Below are positions 33,928 to 43,409 of a stretch of 64,000 nt of DNA, one piece after another. The notes under the pieces were generated by a model. The model was not told the DNA's origin, did not search any database, and saw only the letters and a program-made list of their open reading frames with translations. A program made the position numbers and the translations under genes. Location: NCBI GenBank assembly GCA_938074205.1, contig CALJES010000001.1, forward strand, positions 147,101-211,100, read 5' to 3'. Within the stretch, counting starts at the first letter, position 1, and each line of letters opens with the position of its first letter. Source of the DNA: an uncultured bacterium. Lineage in GTDB: Bacteria; Armatimonadota; UBA5829.

Positions 33928-34542
33928 ATGCTTTATTGGATCGGAAAGATACTTGCTGTTCTTGTGTGTCGGTTTTTTGGCCGCTGGCAGGTCATAGGAC
34001 AGGAAAACATACCACGCACCGGTGGCGTGCTTGTGTGTGCGAATCACGTCAGCTATATAGATCCTCCGGCACTAGGGGCTGGGTGTCCCAGACGCGTATA
34101 TTTCATGGCTAAGGAGCCACTATTTCGCATCCCAGTGCTGGGTTTTCTGATCAGGAAAGTGGGCGCTTTCCCCGTTAAGACACACAGCGCAGATCGTGCT
34201 GCCATAAGAAAAGCTGTTGACCTATTGCACAAAGGCGAATGCGTGGCCATGTTCCCTGAAGGGACACGAAACTTGACATCCGAACCACTGCTGCCGGCCG
34301 AGCCGGGAGTGGGAATGATAGCGCTTATGGCTAAGGTACCCGTAATCCCTGCAGCGCTGATAAACACGGCTAAGTTGCTCCCGCCGCACTCAATGTTCCT
34401 TAGATTCGCCCGCATCAAAGTTGTTTATGGTAAGCCGGTTGATTTGTCGGATCTCTATGGCGCACACGGAAAGGAGGCTGCACAAGAAGTAGGGAATCGG
34501 GTGATGGCGGCGATCGGTGAGCTGTTGAAACAACACCAATAG
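33928..34542 (+). CDS. plsC: 1-acyl-sn-glycerol-3-phosphate acyltransferase
   Basis: A 204-residue lysophosphatidate acyltransferase. The N-terminal hydrophobic segment (MLYWIGKILAVLVCRFFG) is followed by the catalytic VCANHVSYIDPPAL (the HX4D motif), FRIPVLGFLIRKVGAFPV and the glycerol-phosphate-binding MFPEGTRN (about residues 109-116), then VPVIPAALI. It makes phosphatidic acid in phospholipid synthesis at the inner membrane. It is the last gene of the hisC-aroF-tyrA-cmk-plsC operon and is convergent with fmt, with only 17 bp between. Confidence 0.93.
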   Translation: MLYWIGKILAVLVCRFFGRWQVIGQENIPRTGGVLVCANHVSYIDPPALGAGCPRRVYFMAKEPLFRIPVLGFLIRKVGAFPVKTHSADRAAIRKAVDLLHKGECVAMFPEGTRNLTSEPLLPAEPGVGMIALMAKVPVIPAALINTAKLLPPHSMFLRFARIKVVYGKPVDLSDLYGAHGKEAAQEVGNRVMAAIGELLKQHQ

Positions 34543-34559
34543 CACCGATAAATTCGCGC

Positions 34560-35528
34560 TTATTCCCCTAGATTGAGGAATTTGGCCTTTACATCAAACC
34601 GGTCGCCAGGTTTTAGGCGTGCTCCCAGGGCGTAGTCGGCAGCAGACATTCTGCGTCGAGAAGCGGGTTGCACCTCTAGCAAACGGACCAGCCCTAGTCC
34701 GGAAGCCACGACAACTCCCTCTCTATCGATAGCAACAACTTCGCCGGGGCTTTCATGCTGGCCGTCTACTTGCTCGATACGCGCGCGCCATACCTTAAGG
34801 AGCAATTCATTCCTAGAAGTAAAAGCCCCCGGTTTAGGAGTGCAACCACGTATCAGGTTCACAATCGTTTCTGCAGAAGCTGACCAGTCTATCAGCCCAG
34901 CGTCGCTTTTGAGGGAGGGTGCGTAGGTTGCTATAGAGTGGTCTTGAGGAACCGGAGTTATCGTTCCTCGCTCCAGACCTTCTAACGTTTCAATTAGAAG
35001 GTCAGCTCCGACTTTAGCCAGTCGCTGAGACAGTTCCCCCGCGTTTTCTTCAGGCAAGATCTCTACATCGCGTTGTAAAAGAATAGGGCCGGTATCCCAG
35101 CCTTCGTCAATCAACATCGTGGTGACACCGGTCCTCTTTTCGCCCACTATTAGAACGTGCTGTACTGGAGCAGCACCCCGATACTTGGGAAGAAGCGACC
35201 CGTGCACATTGATCACACCGAACTTGGGCCAACAGAGGATGTCGCTTGGGATCTTTTGGCCATAGGCAACCACGATCATTGCTTCGACGGCACCCAGACC
35301 TTTCAGATGCGTGACGAATTCGGGATCAGAAATCTTCTCTGGTTGCAGGACAGGAAGATTACGTTCCAGTGCCACTTGCTTGACAGGAGGCATCTGCAGC
35401 CTGCCACCTCTGCCGGTAGGTTTATCAGGTTGTGTTATGACAGCAAGGACCTGGTGATCCGAAGCCATCAACGCCTCAAGCGAAGGAACAGCAAACTCAC
35501 TTGTGCCCGCAAATACAACTCTCAACAC
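34560..35528 (-). CDS. fmt: Methionyl-tRNA formyltransferase
   Basis: A 322-residue Fmt. It has VVFAGTSEFAVPSLEALM at the N-terminus, the folate-site motifs VINVHGSLLPKYRGAAPVQ (Asn-His, near residue 110) and LIDEGWDTGPILLQ, and a C-terminal OB-type domain (about 205-322). It formylates initiator Met-tRNA. I chose GTG at 35528, which has CGAAGG 6 nt upstream; a TTG at 35546 would only add RRRCC-type residues. It follows def by about 20 bp, the usual def-fmt pairing. Confidence 0.95.
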   Translation of the reverse strand: MLRVVFAGTSEFAVPSLEALMASDHQVLAVITQPDKPTGRGGRLQMPPVKQVALERNLPVLQPEKISDPEFVTHLKGLGAVEAMIVVAYGQKIPSDILCWPKFGVINVHGSLLPKYRGAAPVQHVLIVGEKRTGVTTMLIDEGWDTGPILLQRDVEILPEENAGELSQRLAKVGADLLIETLEGLERGTITPVPQDHSIATYAPSLKSDAGLIDWSASAETIVNLIRGCTPKPGAFTSRNELLLKVWRARIEQVDGQHESPGEVVAIDREGVVVASGLGLVRLLEVQPASRRRMSAADYALGARLKPGDRFDVKAKFLNLGE

Positions 35529-35548
35529 GCAACACCTTCGGCGCAAGT

Positions 35549-36037
35549 TTATTCGTTATCGGCAACGTCTTGTTCCGGCACCACAATCTGGATGGTATCT
35601 GGATTGGCTTTGTCTATAAACAACGTTCCATCCAAGTGATCCATTTCATGTTGGAATACACGTGCGAGCAAACCCTGCGCCCTTATTCTAACCTTTTTAC
35701 CATTTTCGTTAAGTCCCTCTACCGTCACGCACTCGTAACGCTTTACCTCACCTTGCAAGCCTGGAATACTTAGACAACCTTCAACAGATACCTGCTCCCC
35801 GCTACCTTTGATCAACCGTGGATTCACAAGTGCGTGGGGACCGTCTTCGCTGTCGTATACGAAAACCCGTTTTGCCACGCCGATCTGTGGAGCAGCTAGA
35901 CCCAGCCCGTGGTTTTCTTCCATAACTCGATACATCTCATCGATAAGAGAGCGCACACCGTCATCGAACCGAGCGACCTCTTCAGCTCGCTCCTTGAGCA
36001 CGCTCTCTCCGTATTTCACGATCTCTCGTCGCTCCAT
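35549..36037 (-). CDS. def: Peptide deformylase
   Basis: A 162-residue metallo-deformylase with the three family motifs: GLGLAAPQIG, EGCLSIPG (metal Cys) and QHEMDHLDG (metal His pair and catalytic Glu). It removes the N-formyl group from nascent proteins. The ATG at 36037 (GAGGTTTGTGT upstream) starts the conserved MERREIVKYGESVLKE; an upstream in-frame ATG at 36070 would run to the priA stop. It lies between priA and fmt on the same strand. Confidence 0.96.
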   Translation of the reverse strand: MERREIVKYGESVLKERAEEVARFDDGVRSLIDEMYRVMEENHGLGLAAPQIGVAKRVFVYDSEDGPHALVNPRLIKGSGEQVSVEGCLSIPGLQGEVKRYECVTVEGLNENGKKVRIRAQGLLARVFQHEMDHLDGTLFIDKANPDTIQIVVPEQDVADNE

Positions 36038-36070
36038 ACACAAACCTCTCAAACCTCTGAAAACGGCCAA

Positions 36071-38518
36071 TTATAGCATTGATAAAGGATCGACATCCAC
36101 TACAAGGGACCGCCGTAGTTTGGCATTGACGGCCAAAGCATTTCTAATTGCCTCAAGCATTTTGGCGCGCTCGGTTGACCGCAGGAGAACGTGCCAGCGG
36201 TATTCGCCCCTCAACTTTGCCAACACTGCGCGCACAGGACCGACTACGTCTACTTGGCAGGCGGCGTCAATACCCCTGAATACTTCGATAAATTCTCTAA
36301 GGCGGGTCTGAGCAACCGCATCGTCCGCGTCGTGGGAAATGACGTTTACTAAGGACACAAATGGTGGATACCCGAGCTCACGGCGCATTTCAAGCTCGCG
36401 GCTGTAGAAAGAATTATAGTCATGAGCAACAGCACACTGAATAGCAAAGTTCTCTGGATCGAAAGTCTGCACGATAACCTCACCAGGTTCGACTCCCCTA
36501 CCGGAACGACCTGCGATTTGCGATATTAACTGAAACGTGCGTTCGCTGGCCCGGAAATCTGGAATGTGAAGTGCTGTGTCGGCACTTATGACTCCGACTA
36601 ACGTAACGTTCGGGAAATCGAGCCCCTTGGCGATCATCTGCGTGCCTACAAGTATGTCGGCCTCGCCCTTGCGAAATCGGTTCAAGATGGCAGCGTGGGA
36701 ACCTTTGCGAGACGTAGTATCGCGATCCATGCGAATGACACGCGCCTGCGCGAACAATCTCTTTGCTTCCTCTTCTACACGTTCGGTACCTATTCCGAAT
36801 CGCTTAATCCGGTGCCCCCCGCATTTGGGACACACATTGGGCGCCGGCTCCTGATAGTCACAGTGATGGCAAGTAAGCTTATGCTGCGAAGCGCGGAACT
36901 TCAACGTTACAGCGCAGTTTGGACAACCTGGTACATACCCGCAGTCACGGCACAAAAGGAAAACCGAATACGCCCGCCTATTCTGAAGCAGCATGACCTG
37001 TCGTCCCCGCGACAAATGCTCCCGTATAGCCTCTTCCAAAGCCTCACTGAAAATGCTCGAGCGGCGCTTCTTCAGCTCTTCGCGCAAATCCACTATCCGA
37101 ACTGTGGGTAGCGGTCGACTCTCGACTCGAGTAGGCATCTCGATAAGCCTCAACTCACCAGTCTCCGTCTTGTAGTATGTCTCCACCGAAGGCGTAGCGC
37201 TACCAAGAATAGCAACTGCTCTCGACTCTTTCGCCCTGTAAATTGCTACATCTCGACCGTTATAACGCGGTGGGTTCTCCTGTTTGTAGCCGGACTCGTG
37301 TTCCTCGTCAATTATGACGAGACCAAGGTTTTCCAAAGGTGCAAACACAGCAGATCTTGCGCCCATTACAACCCTTGCCTCTCCGCGCTGCACCCTAATC
37401 CACTCACTGCATCGCTCTCCCGCCCTGAGGCCGCTGTGTATCACAGCTATATCGTCCCCGAAGCGGCTCTTCATAACATTCATCAACTGAGTTGTAATAG
37501 CAATTTCCGGCAACAACAACAAGCTTGTTCGACCACGTTGAAGAGCATTTTCGATGCAACGAACGTAGACCTCTGTCTTTCCACTTGCGGTAACGCCGTG
37601 AAGTAGGAATCCTCGGTACTGCCTCTCACCCAATGCCTGAGTGATGGCTTGGACTGCCCTCTGCTGGTCCTCAGTCAATCTATCCGGTACATCAGACGAT
37701 TGCACAAACGAGGGAACATGCCTGACAGCCACGTCCACGCGTTCAAGTAAGCCCTTTTTACAGAGAGCATCAATAACGAAGCGCGAAATGCCGAATCTTT
37801 GAGAAAGCTCGACTATGGACACATCGCGGCCAAGACTCTGTATGAGCTGGAATGCTTGCTTTTGCTTCTCGGGAAGCTCCCCTATCAGCGGAAGAGTACC
37901 ATCAACTGCTCTCACGCCGCGCAATAATTTAGGCTTCCCCTCATAACCAGTCAACCGATACACACGACGCACGAAGCCCTTGGATTCCAACTGTCGAATG
38001 ATCCGCCGAAGTGCCGACCTGGACGCCCCGTCAATCAGTGACTCAATAGTAACGAAGGGTACTTGCGACTCCGCATCCGATCTTGACTTGCGCGAGGCGA
38101 TCTGAGCAGACAGCACAGAATATAGACGCTCTTCGCTTGAAGACAAGCAGTTGGGATCAGGATGGCGATCAGTAAGTGTTACCCCCGTCTGCACATGGTA
38201 GTGCATTACGGCAGGAACGATGCTCAGAACTACGTGCGATAAAGGACACAGGTATTCTTCGGAGATCCATCGCGCCAAGTTTAGAAGGGTCTCAGTCAAA
38301 CGAACTGGTGACTGAAGCTCTGAGATAATAGACCGGACCTCCGGCACGTCAGGCGCTTCGGTAAACCCGATCACATAGCCTACCGCCTGGCGAGAACCCA
38401 GCGGAACAAGCACGCAACTGCCCAGTCGAAGCGAATTCGCAAGATGCCCGGGAACCTCGTAGGTCAGTGCATCCAGATCACTGGTTGAACCGGTTTCGAC
38501 GGCAACATGGGCGTACAT
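36071..38518 (-). CDS. priA: Primosomal protein N' (replication restart helicase PriA)
   Basis: An 815-residue superfamily 2 helicase. It has an N-terminal DNA-binding domain (VPLGSRQAVGYVIGF), a winged-helix region, Walker A GVTASGKTEVY (near residue 310), DEEH box, GSATPSVETYY and a C-terminal helicase lobe with QIAGRSGRG. The paired zinc-binding cysteines CRDCGYVPGCPNC and CHHCDY...CPKC are inserted between the lobes. It restarts stalled replication forks. The gap to metK is 99 bp, so it is probably in the gmk-coaBC-metK-priA-def-fmt operon. Confidence 0.96.
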   Translation of the reverse strand: MYAHVAVETGSTSDLDALTYEVPGHLANSLRLGSCVLVPLGSRQAVGYVIGFTEAPDVPEVRSIISELQSPVRLTETLLNLARWISEEYLCPLSHVVLSIVPAVMHYHVQTGVTLTDRHPDPNCLSSSEERLYSVLSAQIASRKSRSDAESQVPFVTIESLIDGASRSALRRIIRQLESKGFVRRVYRLTGYEGKPKLLRGVRAVDGTLPLIGELPEKQKQAFQLIQSLGRDVSIVELSQRFGISRFVIDALCKKGLLERVDVAVRHVPSFVQSSDVPDRLTEDQQRAVQAITQALGERQYRGFLLHGVTASGKTEVYVRCIENALQRGRTSLLLLPEIAITTQLMNVMKSRFGDDIAVIHSGLRAGERCSEWIRVQRGEARVVMGARSAVFAPLENLGLVIIDEEHESGYKQENPPRYNGRDVAIYRAKESRAVAILGSATPSVETYYKTETGELRLIEMPTRVESRPLPTVRIVDLREELKKRRSSIFSEALEEAIREHLSRGRQVMLLQNRRAYSVFLLCRDCGYVPGCPNCAVTLKFRASQHKLTCHHCDYQEPAPNVCPKCGGHRIKRFGIGTERVEEEAKRLFAQARVIRMDRDTTSRKGSHAAILNRFRKGEADILVGTQMIAKGLDFPNVTLVGVISADTALHIPDFRASERTFQLISQIAGRSGRGVEPGEVIVQTFDPENFAIQCAVAHDYNSFYSRELEMRRELGYPPFVSLVNVISHDADDAVAQTRLREFIEVFRGIDAACQVDVVGPVRAVLAKLRGEYRWHVLLRSTERAKMLEAIRNALAVNAKLRRSLVVDVDPLSML

Positions 38519-38617
38519 GTGACTGCGCGCACATCTCCAGGTGTCAGATCAATTGTTGGAATACCCAGTTATCTCTAGGCTGTAGCTCTTGGTAAGCTGA
38601 TATAAAGTCGGTCACAT

Positions 38618-39766
38618 TTACAGACCCACTTCTTTGCGCAGCACATCGGCCATGTCCGTATCTTCCCAGGGCACATTCAGTTCCGTGCGTCCGAAATGTC
38701 CGTACGCGGCAACTTGTGTGTATATAGGCCGCCTGAGGTTGAGCTTTTCGATTATTCCTCTAGGAGTCAGGTCAAAGAACTTAATTATGAGATCTTCGAT
38801 TTTTTCATCCGGAATGAGGCCTGTACCAAACGTGTCGACTATTATCCCCATAGGATCAGGTTTGCCAATCGCGTAGGCGACCTGAATCTCACACCGCTTT
38901 GCCAATCCCGCAGCTACTATGTTTTTGGCCACGTACCGCATCATGTAAGCCGCGGACCTGTCAACCTTGGTCGGGTCCTTGCCTGAAAAACAGCCGCCAC
39001 CATGCCTAGCCATCCCTCCGTACGTGTCAACGATTATTTTGCGACCAGTCAAGCCGGTATCTGCTTGCGGTCCGCCAATCGCAAAACATCCCGTAGGATT
39101 GACTAGGTACTGTGTATTTGCATCTATCATTTCGGGAGGCAAAACCGGCTTGATAACCTTCTCAACTATGTCGGTATATATCGTGGACTGGGGTATGTTT
39201 GGTGCGTGTTGCGCCGATATGACGACTTTGTCGACACGGACTGGCCGGCCACCTTCATATTGAACAGTCACCTGACTCTTACCATCCGGACGCAAGTAGG
39301 AAATCTCATTCTCTTTTCTGACAGCGGCGAGTCGGCGAACGAGCTTGTGCGCCAGCATGATAGGCATCGGCATCAGCTCAGGAGTTTCGTCACAAGCGAA
39401 GCCGAACATCATTCCCTGGTCTCCCGCGCCACCCGTATCCACGCCTTGTGCAATATTTGGCGATTGTGATTGTATAGCAGTGAGCACCCCGCAGGTTTCG
39501 AAATCGAAGCCGTACTTCGCCCGAGTATAGCCGACTTGTTCAAGAGTGCGGCGCACTATGTCAGGAATCTCAACGTAAGCCTCCGTTGTGATCTCCCCGG
39601 CTACGATAACGACGCCAGTGGTGATTAAAGTCTCGCATGCCACTCGTCCGTTAGGATCCTTATCAAGAATTGCGTCAAGAACTGCGTCCGATATCTGATC
39701 GGCAAGCTTGTCTGGATGTCCCTCGGTAACCGATTCCGATGTAAACATATGGGTTTTTACTGTCAA
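38618..39766 (-). CDS. metK: S-adenosylmethionine synthetase
   Basis: A 382-residue methionine adenosyltransferase. It has [20 protein letters not shown] at the N-terminus (catalytic His and Mg-binding Asp), [12 protein letters not shown] for ATP, and the [19 protein letters not shown] loop. It makes SAM. The ATG overlaps the coaBC stop by 4 nt (ATGA). There is no room for a SAM riboswitch directly in front of it; regulation would have to act at the gmk promoter. Confidence 0.97.
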   Translation of the reverse strand: MTVKTHMFTSESVTEGHPDKLADQISDAVLDAILDKDPNGRVACETLITTGVVIVAGEITTEAYVEIPDIVRRTLEQVGYTRAKYGFDFETCGVLTAIQSQSPNIAQGVDTGGAGDQGMMFGFACDETPELMPMPIMLAHKLVRRLAAVRKENEISYLRPDGKSQVTVQYEGGRPVRVDKVVISAQHAPNIPQSTIYTDIVEKVIKPVLPPEMIDANTQYLVNPTGCFAIGGPQADTGLTGRKIIVDTYGGMARHGGGCFSGKDPTKVDRSAAYMMRYVAKNIVAAGLAKRCEIQVAYAIGKPDPMGIIVDTFGTGLIPDEKIEDLIIKFFDLTPRGIIEKLNLRRPIYTQVAAYGHFGRTELNVPWEDTDMADVLRKEVGL

Positions 39767-41007
39767 CTGCGAGCCTCCAAGAAATGATCTCTCACGTAGT
39801 TAAGGATACCTTCGGCCACTTCGCGCTTGGACATTCTGGGCCAACGAATAAGGTCTCCAGTTCTAGATATCAGAGTTACTTCATTTGTATCGCTGCCAAA
39901 CACATCGTTACCTTGCGAAACGTCGTTGGCAACGATAAGGTCAAGGTTCTTTGCAACTAATTTCTCCTCTGCATTTCTCTCGAGATCGGATGTTTCCGCG
40001 GCGAATCCTACCAAGATTGTGCGACCCTTACGCTTTCCTACTTCGCCAAGAATGTCTACGGCTTGGTCTAGCTCCAGTGTGAGGCGTGAGCCTTTCTTGA
40101 TTTTCTCAGAACTAGCTTCTGCCGGCACAAAATCAGCTGGCGCAGCAGCACAAATCAAGACGTCAGCGCTGTTCGCGACTTTGTCGACAGCCTCGAACAT
40201 CTCTCTTGCTGTCCGAACCTTAACTATCTCTACACCGTTAGGAACCTCTAGGTCGGTGGGACCGCTTACCAAAATAACCCTGGCACCACGCCTGGCGGCA
40301 CATTCGGCTATTGCATAACCCATCTTTCCGGAAGAACGATTGCTTATGAACCTGACTGGATCAATCGGCTCCTGGGTCGGTCCAGCCGTTACCACCACTG
40401 TCAGCCCAGCGTAGTCCCTAGTAACGCCCAGAAGTATTTCCTCTACCACGCGGACAATCTTGTCTGGATCGGCGAGTCTTCCTCGACCCTCAGACCCGCA
40501 CGCCAGGTGACCCTCTTCGGGATCGATAATCACACATCCTCTCTGTCTGAGCCGTTCAATATTGGTCACCACTATGGGATTGCTGTACATGTTGGCATTC
40601 ATAGCAGGCGCTATAACGATTGGACAGCGAACCACCAGCGCCATTGTAGTGAGCATGTCGTCGGCGATCCCATTTGCGAGTTTTCCAATGATGTTAGCAG
40701 TGGCGGGTGCAATCAACAGCAAATCAGCGCTTTCCGACAGCGAAACATGTTTTATCTCAGCGTCCGCAGACTGGTCGAAAAGTCCTGTTATAACAGGGTT
40801 TCGAGTGATACCCCAAAAGGTAGCTGGACCAACGAACATCAAGCCGTGCTGCGTTAAGACAACGTGGACGTCCGCTCCGCGCTGCGTCAAAGCGCTGGCG
40901 ATGTAAGCAGCTTTGTAGGCAGCGATACCTCCTGATATCCCCAGGATTATTCGCTTCCCACTCAAGTTGTCGTTTCTGCTACCTGAAGATCCTGCTGTGC
41001 TCTGCAA
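39763..41007 (-). CDS. coaBC: Bifunctional phosphopantothenoylcysteine decarboxylase/synthetase
   Basis: 414 residues, coenzyme A synthesis. The N-terminal CoaC flavoprotein domain has [37 protein letters not shown] and the active-site region [12 protein letters not shown]. The C-terminal CoaB domain (from about residue 205) has [20 protein letters not shown] and [18 protein letters not shown]. It overlaps gmk by 29 nt and metK by 4 nt, so all three are translationally linked. The N-terminal 15 residues (polar, Ser-rich) are probably a short non-conserved extension. Confidence 0.96.
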   Translation of the reverse strand: MQSTAGSSGSRNDNLSGKRIILGISGGIAAYKAAYIASALTQRGADVHVVLTQHGLMFVGPATFWGITRNPVITGLFDQSADAEIKHVSLSESADLLLIAPATANIIGKLANGIADDMLTTMALVVRCPIVIAPAMNANMYSNPIVVTNIERLRQRGCVIIDPEEGHLACGSEGRGRLADPDKIVRVVEEILLGVTRDYAGLTVVVTAGPTQEPIDPVRFISNRSSGKMGYAIAECAARRGARVILVSGPTDLEVPNGVEIVKVRTAREMFEAVDKVANSADVLICAAAPADFVPAEASSEKIKKGSRLTLELDQAVDILGEVGKRKGRTILVGFAAETSDLERNAEEKLVAKNLDLIVANDVSQGNDVFGSDTNEVTLISRTGDLIRWPRMSKREVAEGILNYVRDHFLEARS

Positions 41008-41575
41008 TTATGACCGCCTTCAACTTCTCAGCCGCATGCGCGACCGAATCGTTCTCGATCAGATAATCGTATTCCCCAATACGTTCCAACTCCCGGCGGG
41101 CGTTGGCCAGGCGTCGTTCAATATCTGCATCAGAATCCGTACTGCGCGACCGTAACCTGCGCTCCAGTTCTTCCATCGACGGAGGCACGACAAAGACCAT
41201 GACCGCCTCGGACATCGCGCGTTTGACGGCGATGCCTCCCTGCACGTCTATCTTAAGTACTATATCGCGCCCCTGCGCTAATGCCTGCTCCACCAATCCG
41301 CGCGGAGTGCCGTAAAGATAGCCGTGCACTTCGGCAAACTCCAAGAACTGGTTTTCTTCTATTCGCCTGCGGAACTCCTCCTCCGACAAGAAGTAGTAGT
41401 CCACGCCATCTCGCTCTGAATCGCGCCGCGGCCGTGTAGTCGCAGTTACGCAGCGCTGCACGTTCGGACAAATTTTTTGGAACTCAGTTAGAATCGCATC
41501 TTTGCCTACGCCGGAAGGACCAGACAAGACAACAAGTAGCCCACCGCGCCGAATAAACCTATCCCACGTACGCAT
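40979..41575 (-). CDS. gmk: Guanylate kinase
   Basis: 198 residues from the ATG at 41575, which has GAGAGG 4 nt upstream (an earlier ATG at 41587 is less well placed). It has the P-loop VLSGPSGVGKDAILTEF (Asp replaces the usual Ser/Thr after GK, a known variant at that position), TATTRPRRDSERDGVDYYF for GMP binding and LKIDVQGGIAVKRA. It phosphorylates GMP to GDP. It is the first recognisable gene of the operon, about 280 nt downstream of the only strong promoter. Confidence 0.95.
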   Translation of the reverse strand: MRTWDRFIRRGGLLVVLSGPSGVGKDAILTEFQKICPNVQRCVTATTRPRRDSERDGVDYYFLSEEEFRRRIEENQFLEFAEVHGYLYGTPRGLVEQALAQGRDIVLKIDVQGGIAVKRAMSEAVMVFVVPPSMEELERRLRSRSTDSDADIERRLANARRELERIGEYDYLIENDSVAHAAEKLKAVIIAEHSRIFR

Positions 41576-41997
41576 GCGGCCTCTCATTCGTCGTTAATTG
41601 CTTGTTCATCACAGATCCACACCCTGACACAACTCTGCCCGTCCGAAGTGGCGTGTCGAAATAATCCCCTAGCGTGGCACAACTGACTCCAATCAGTAGC
41701 CCAGTGGCATTCCTAACCGCACTGCGGAGCGACATAATATTTACGTTGATCCCACATTGATCACACCTATCATGCCTAAGTGCATACCGTGGCCGCAATG
41801 CGGAGTGTAGCAGCATTCCAGTAGCAGCAAGGCTAAGCTCGCTGTTCTTGAAATCCGCAAGAGTATATCACGCACGCTAGTACCTGTCAACGAGACCCTT
41901 GTCCCCAGTAGTGTACCTTTCGAGTATGTAAATTGTTTTTGTTGAGTATTCTTTGGGTTGATTATTCAGAGCTGCGCGCTGAGAAAGGAGACTCCCC
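41576..41997 (-). other. Long untranslated leader of gmk operon, then IS flank
   Basis: No supported gene. A strong minus-strand promoter at 41862-41890 implies a leader of about 280 nt before gmk. It contains two copies of CTCCGCANTGCGG (centred at 41798 and 41722 on the minus strand), each holding the palindrome CCGCANTGCGG, and a GCTGCTAC direct repeat. An 85-codon minus-strand frame (41559-41816) overlaps the gmk start but lacks a ribosome-binding site and resembles nothing I know. I do not recognise a riboswitch fold. From 41891 on, only flank of the IS relic. Confidence 0.4.
41862..41890 (-). promoter_or_regulatory. Strong sigma-70-type promoter of gmk-coaBC-metK-priA-def-fmt
   Basis: Minus strand: TTGACA (41890-41885), a 17-bp spacer and TATACT (41867-41862). 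It has the best -35 in the window. Confidence 0.75.
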
Positions 41998-43075
41998 TGG
42001 GGACATTATCACTGGAGCAGATGTTCAAGCAACTGGAGGTATGGGGGTCAGGACCCAGAATACATCCGGTTTGGTGACTTATCGGACCTGGTGATTGCGA
42101 ACGTGAAGTGGGTATTGGAGGAGAGTTTCAAGTGTGAGGCTCGGCACAAGACTGGGTGCAATTTGTATGAGTGCAGTGATGTCCGAGTGGACCACAGGAA
42201 CGGCTACAGAACACAAGACATCCTGACTCGATTTGGCAGGCTCAAGAACGTGAGAGTTCCGAGGTTCCGCTACTCGGGTTTTGTTCCGTCAATTTTGCAG
42301 CGAGGTCGTTTTGCGCTGTCGGATGTGGAAAAGCTTATGGTCAAGTGCCTGCTCTTCGGTGCAAGTCGCAGGAAGGTAGTAGAGATGCTGGCGTTGCTTC
42401 TGGGCTATCTTCCTTGCGGTTCGATTCTAGCGCGAGTGCAATTGCTTTTGGACCGGCAGGCTGAAGAGTTTCGGCGTCGCGAACTGACGAAAGTCTACAA
42501 GTATCTGTTCCTAAACGCGCTGTCGGTGAAGATAAGGCGCGGCAGGTTGGCCAAGGAGTCGATGGTGCTGGTGGCGGTTGGCATAGACAGGGACGGACGC
42601 AAGGAGGTGATCGGCTACATCCGCTCCAAACTTGATAGTGGGGCTGCGTAGAAACGGCTGTTGAATAGCCTGGTGGAACGCAGATTGGATTACGAGAAGC
42701 TGGATCTGGTCCTCAGTGACGACTCACCCGCCATATCCCTTGCCGTGGACGATGCCGTTGGAGATGTTGTGCGGCAGCTGTGCTGGGCTCATAGGATGAC
42801 CAGGCCCGCAGAAGTGATAGAAGAACCGATCGAGCAGACTGCATAGACGACCTGCGTGCGGTTTATCTTGCCCAGAACAGACACCAGGTGCTCGGAGCGT
42901 ATGCGCACTGGTGCTACCGCTGGGCCGGTAAATACCGCGGCTTCGCCGCCGAACTCGAGAAATACCTCGGCAAGCCGCTAGCGTTCTTTGACTGTCCCCG
43001 CTCCCACTGGCAATACATTCGCACCAACAACACGATCGAGAGACTCATGGCTGACACCTGAGCAAGCACATCCGG
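41998..43075 (+). pseudogene. IS256-family transposase relic
   Basis: Coding sequence in pieces. The start is LSLEQMFKQLE near 42000, then a frameshift. The main frame covers 42020-42651 (DPEYIRFGDLSD, DHRNGYRTQDILTRFGRLKN, VPRFRYSGFVPSIL, LFLNALSVKIRRGRL, VLVAVGIDRDGRKEVIGY). A stop follows, then LVLSDDSPAISLAVDD to 42846. The C-terminal AYAHWCYRWAGKYRGFAAEL and IRTNNTIERLM regions lie in another frame to about 43070. In the IS256 catalytic triad, the first Asp (family LDALSVKIR) is Asn here, while the second Asp and the TTN-x-IE Glu region remain. The stops and the Asn show it is dead. The right end resembles an IS256 terminus (CACCCAAAATCCATTTTACA, near 43158); a matching left inverted repeat was not convincing. 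Confidence 0.85.
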
Positions 43076-43409
43076 CTGGGCAGGATTCCAAAACAAGGAA
43101 AGCTGTTACCGACTACTGTACGGCCTCTTCCGGCAAAGAAACAATGACTGGAGGAATACACCCAAAATCCATTTTACACACTAGAATTGACACGACCCCG
43201 TGGATTATGTAACCAAGAGTCAAAGTCAGACTGTGGATGCTGATCCACCCATCCTTGCAGCTCATTCCAAGATAGCAAACCAGACGCGCGTAATTCGGGC
43301 AAGGAGGAATCATTTAATAGAAGAAACAAACCCTCTGGTCGGAGGTATCAGAAGACTTTTGTGCTGCTTAGACAACTCAAAGCCTTGAAAACTCGCTTTC
43401 GGCGTGTCG

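Noticed and set aside
38519..39766. SAM riboswitch in front of metK
   Set aside because: metK overlaps coaBC by 4 nt, leaving no leader.
41559..41816. 85-codon minus-strand frame in the gmk leader as a gene
   Set aside because: No ribosome-binding site, no family resemblance (not RemA/DUF370), and it runs into the gmk start.
42091..42651. Intact short transposase
   Set aside because: The frame covers only the middle of an IS256 transposase; N- and C-terminal parts lie in other frames and a catalytic Asp is changed.
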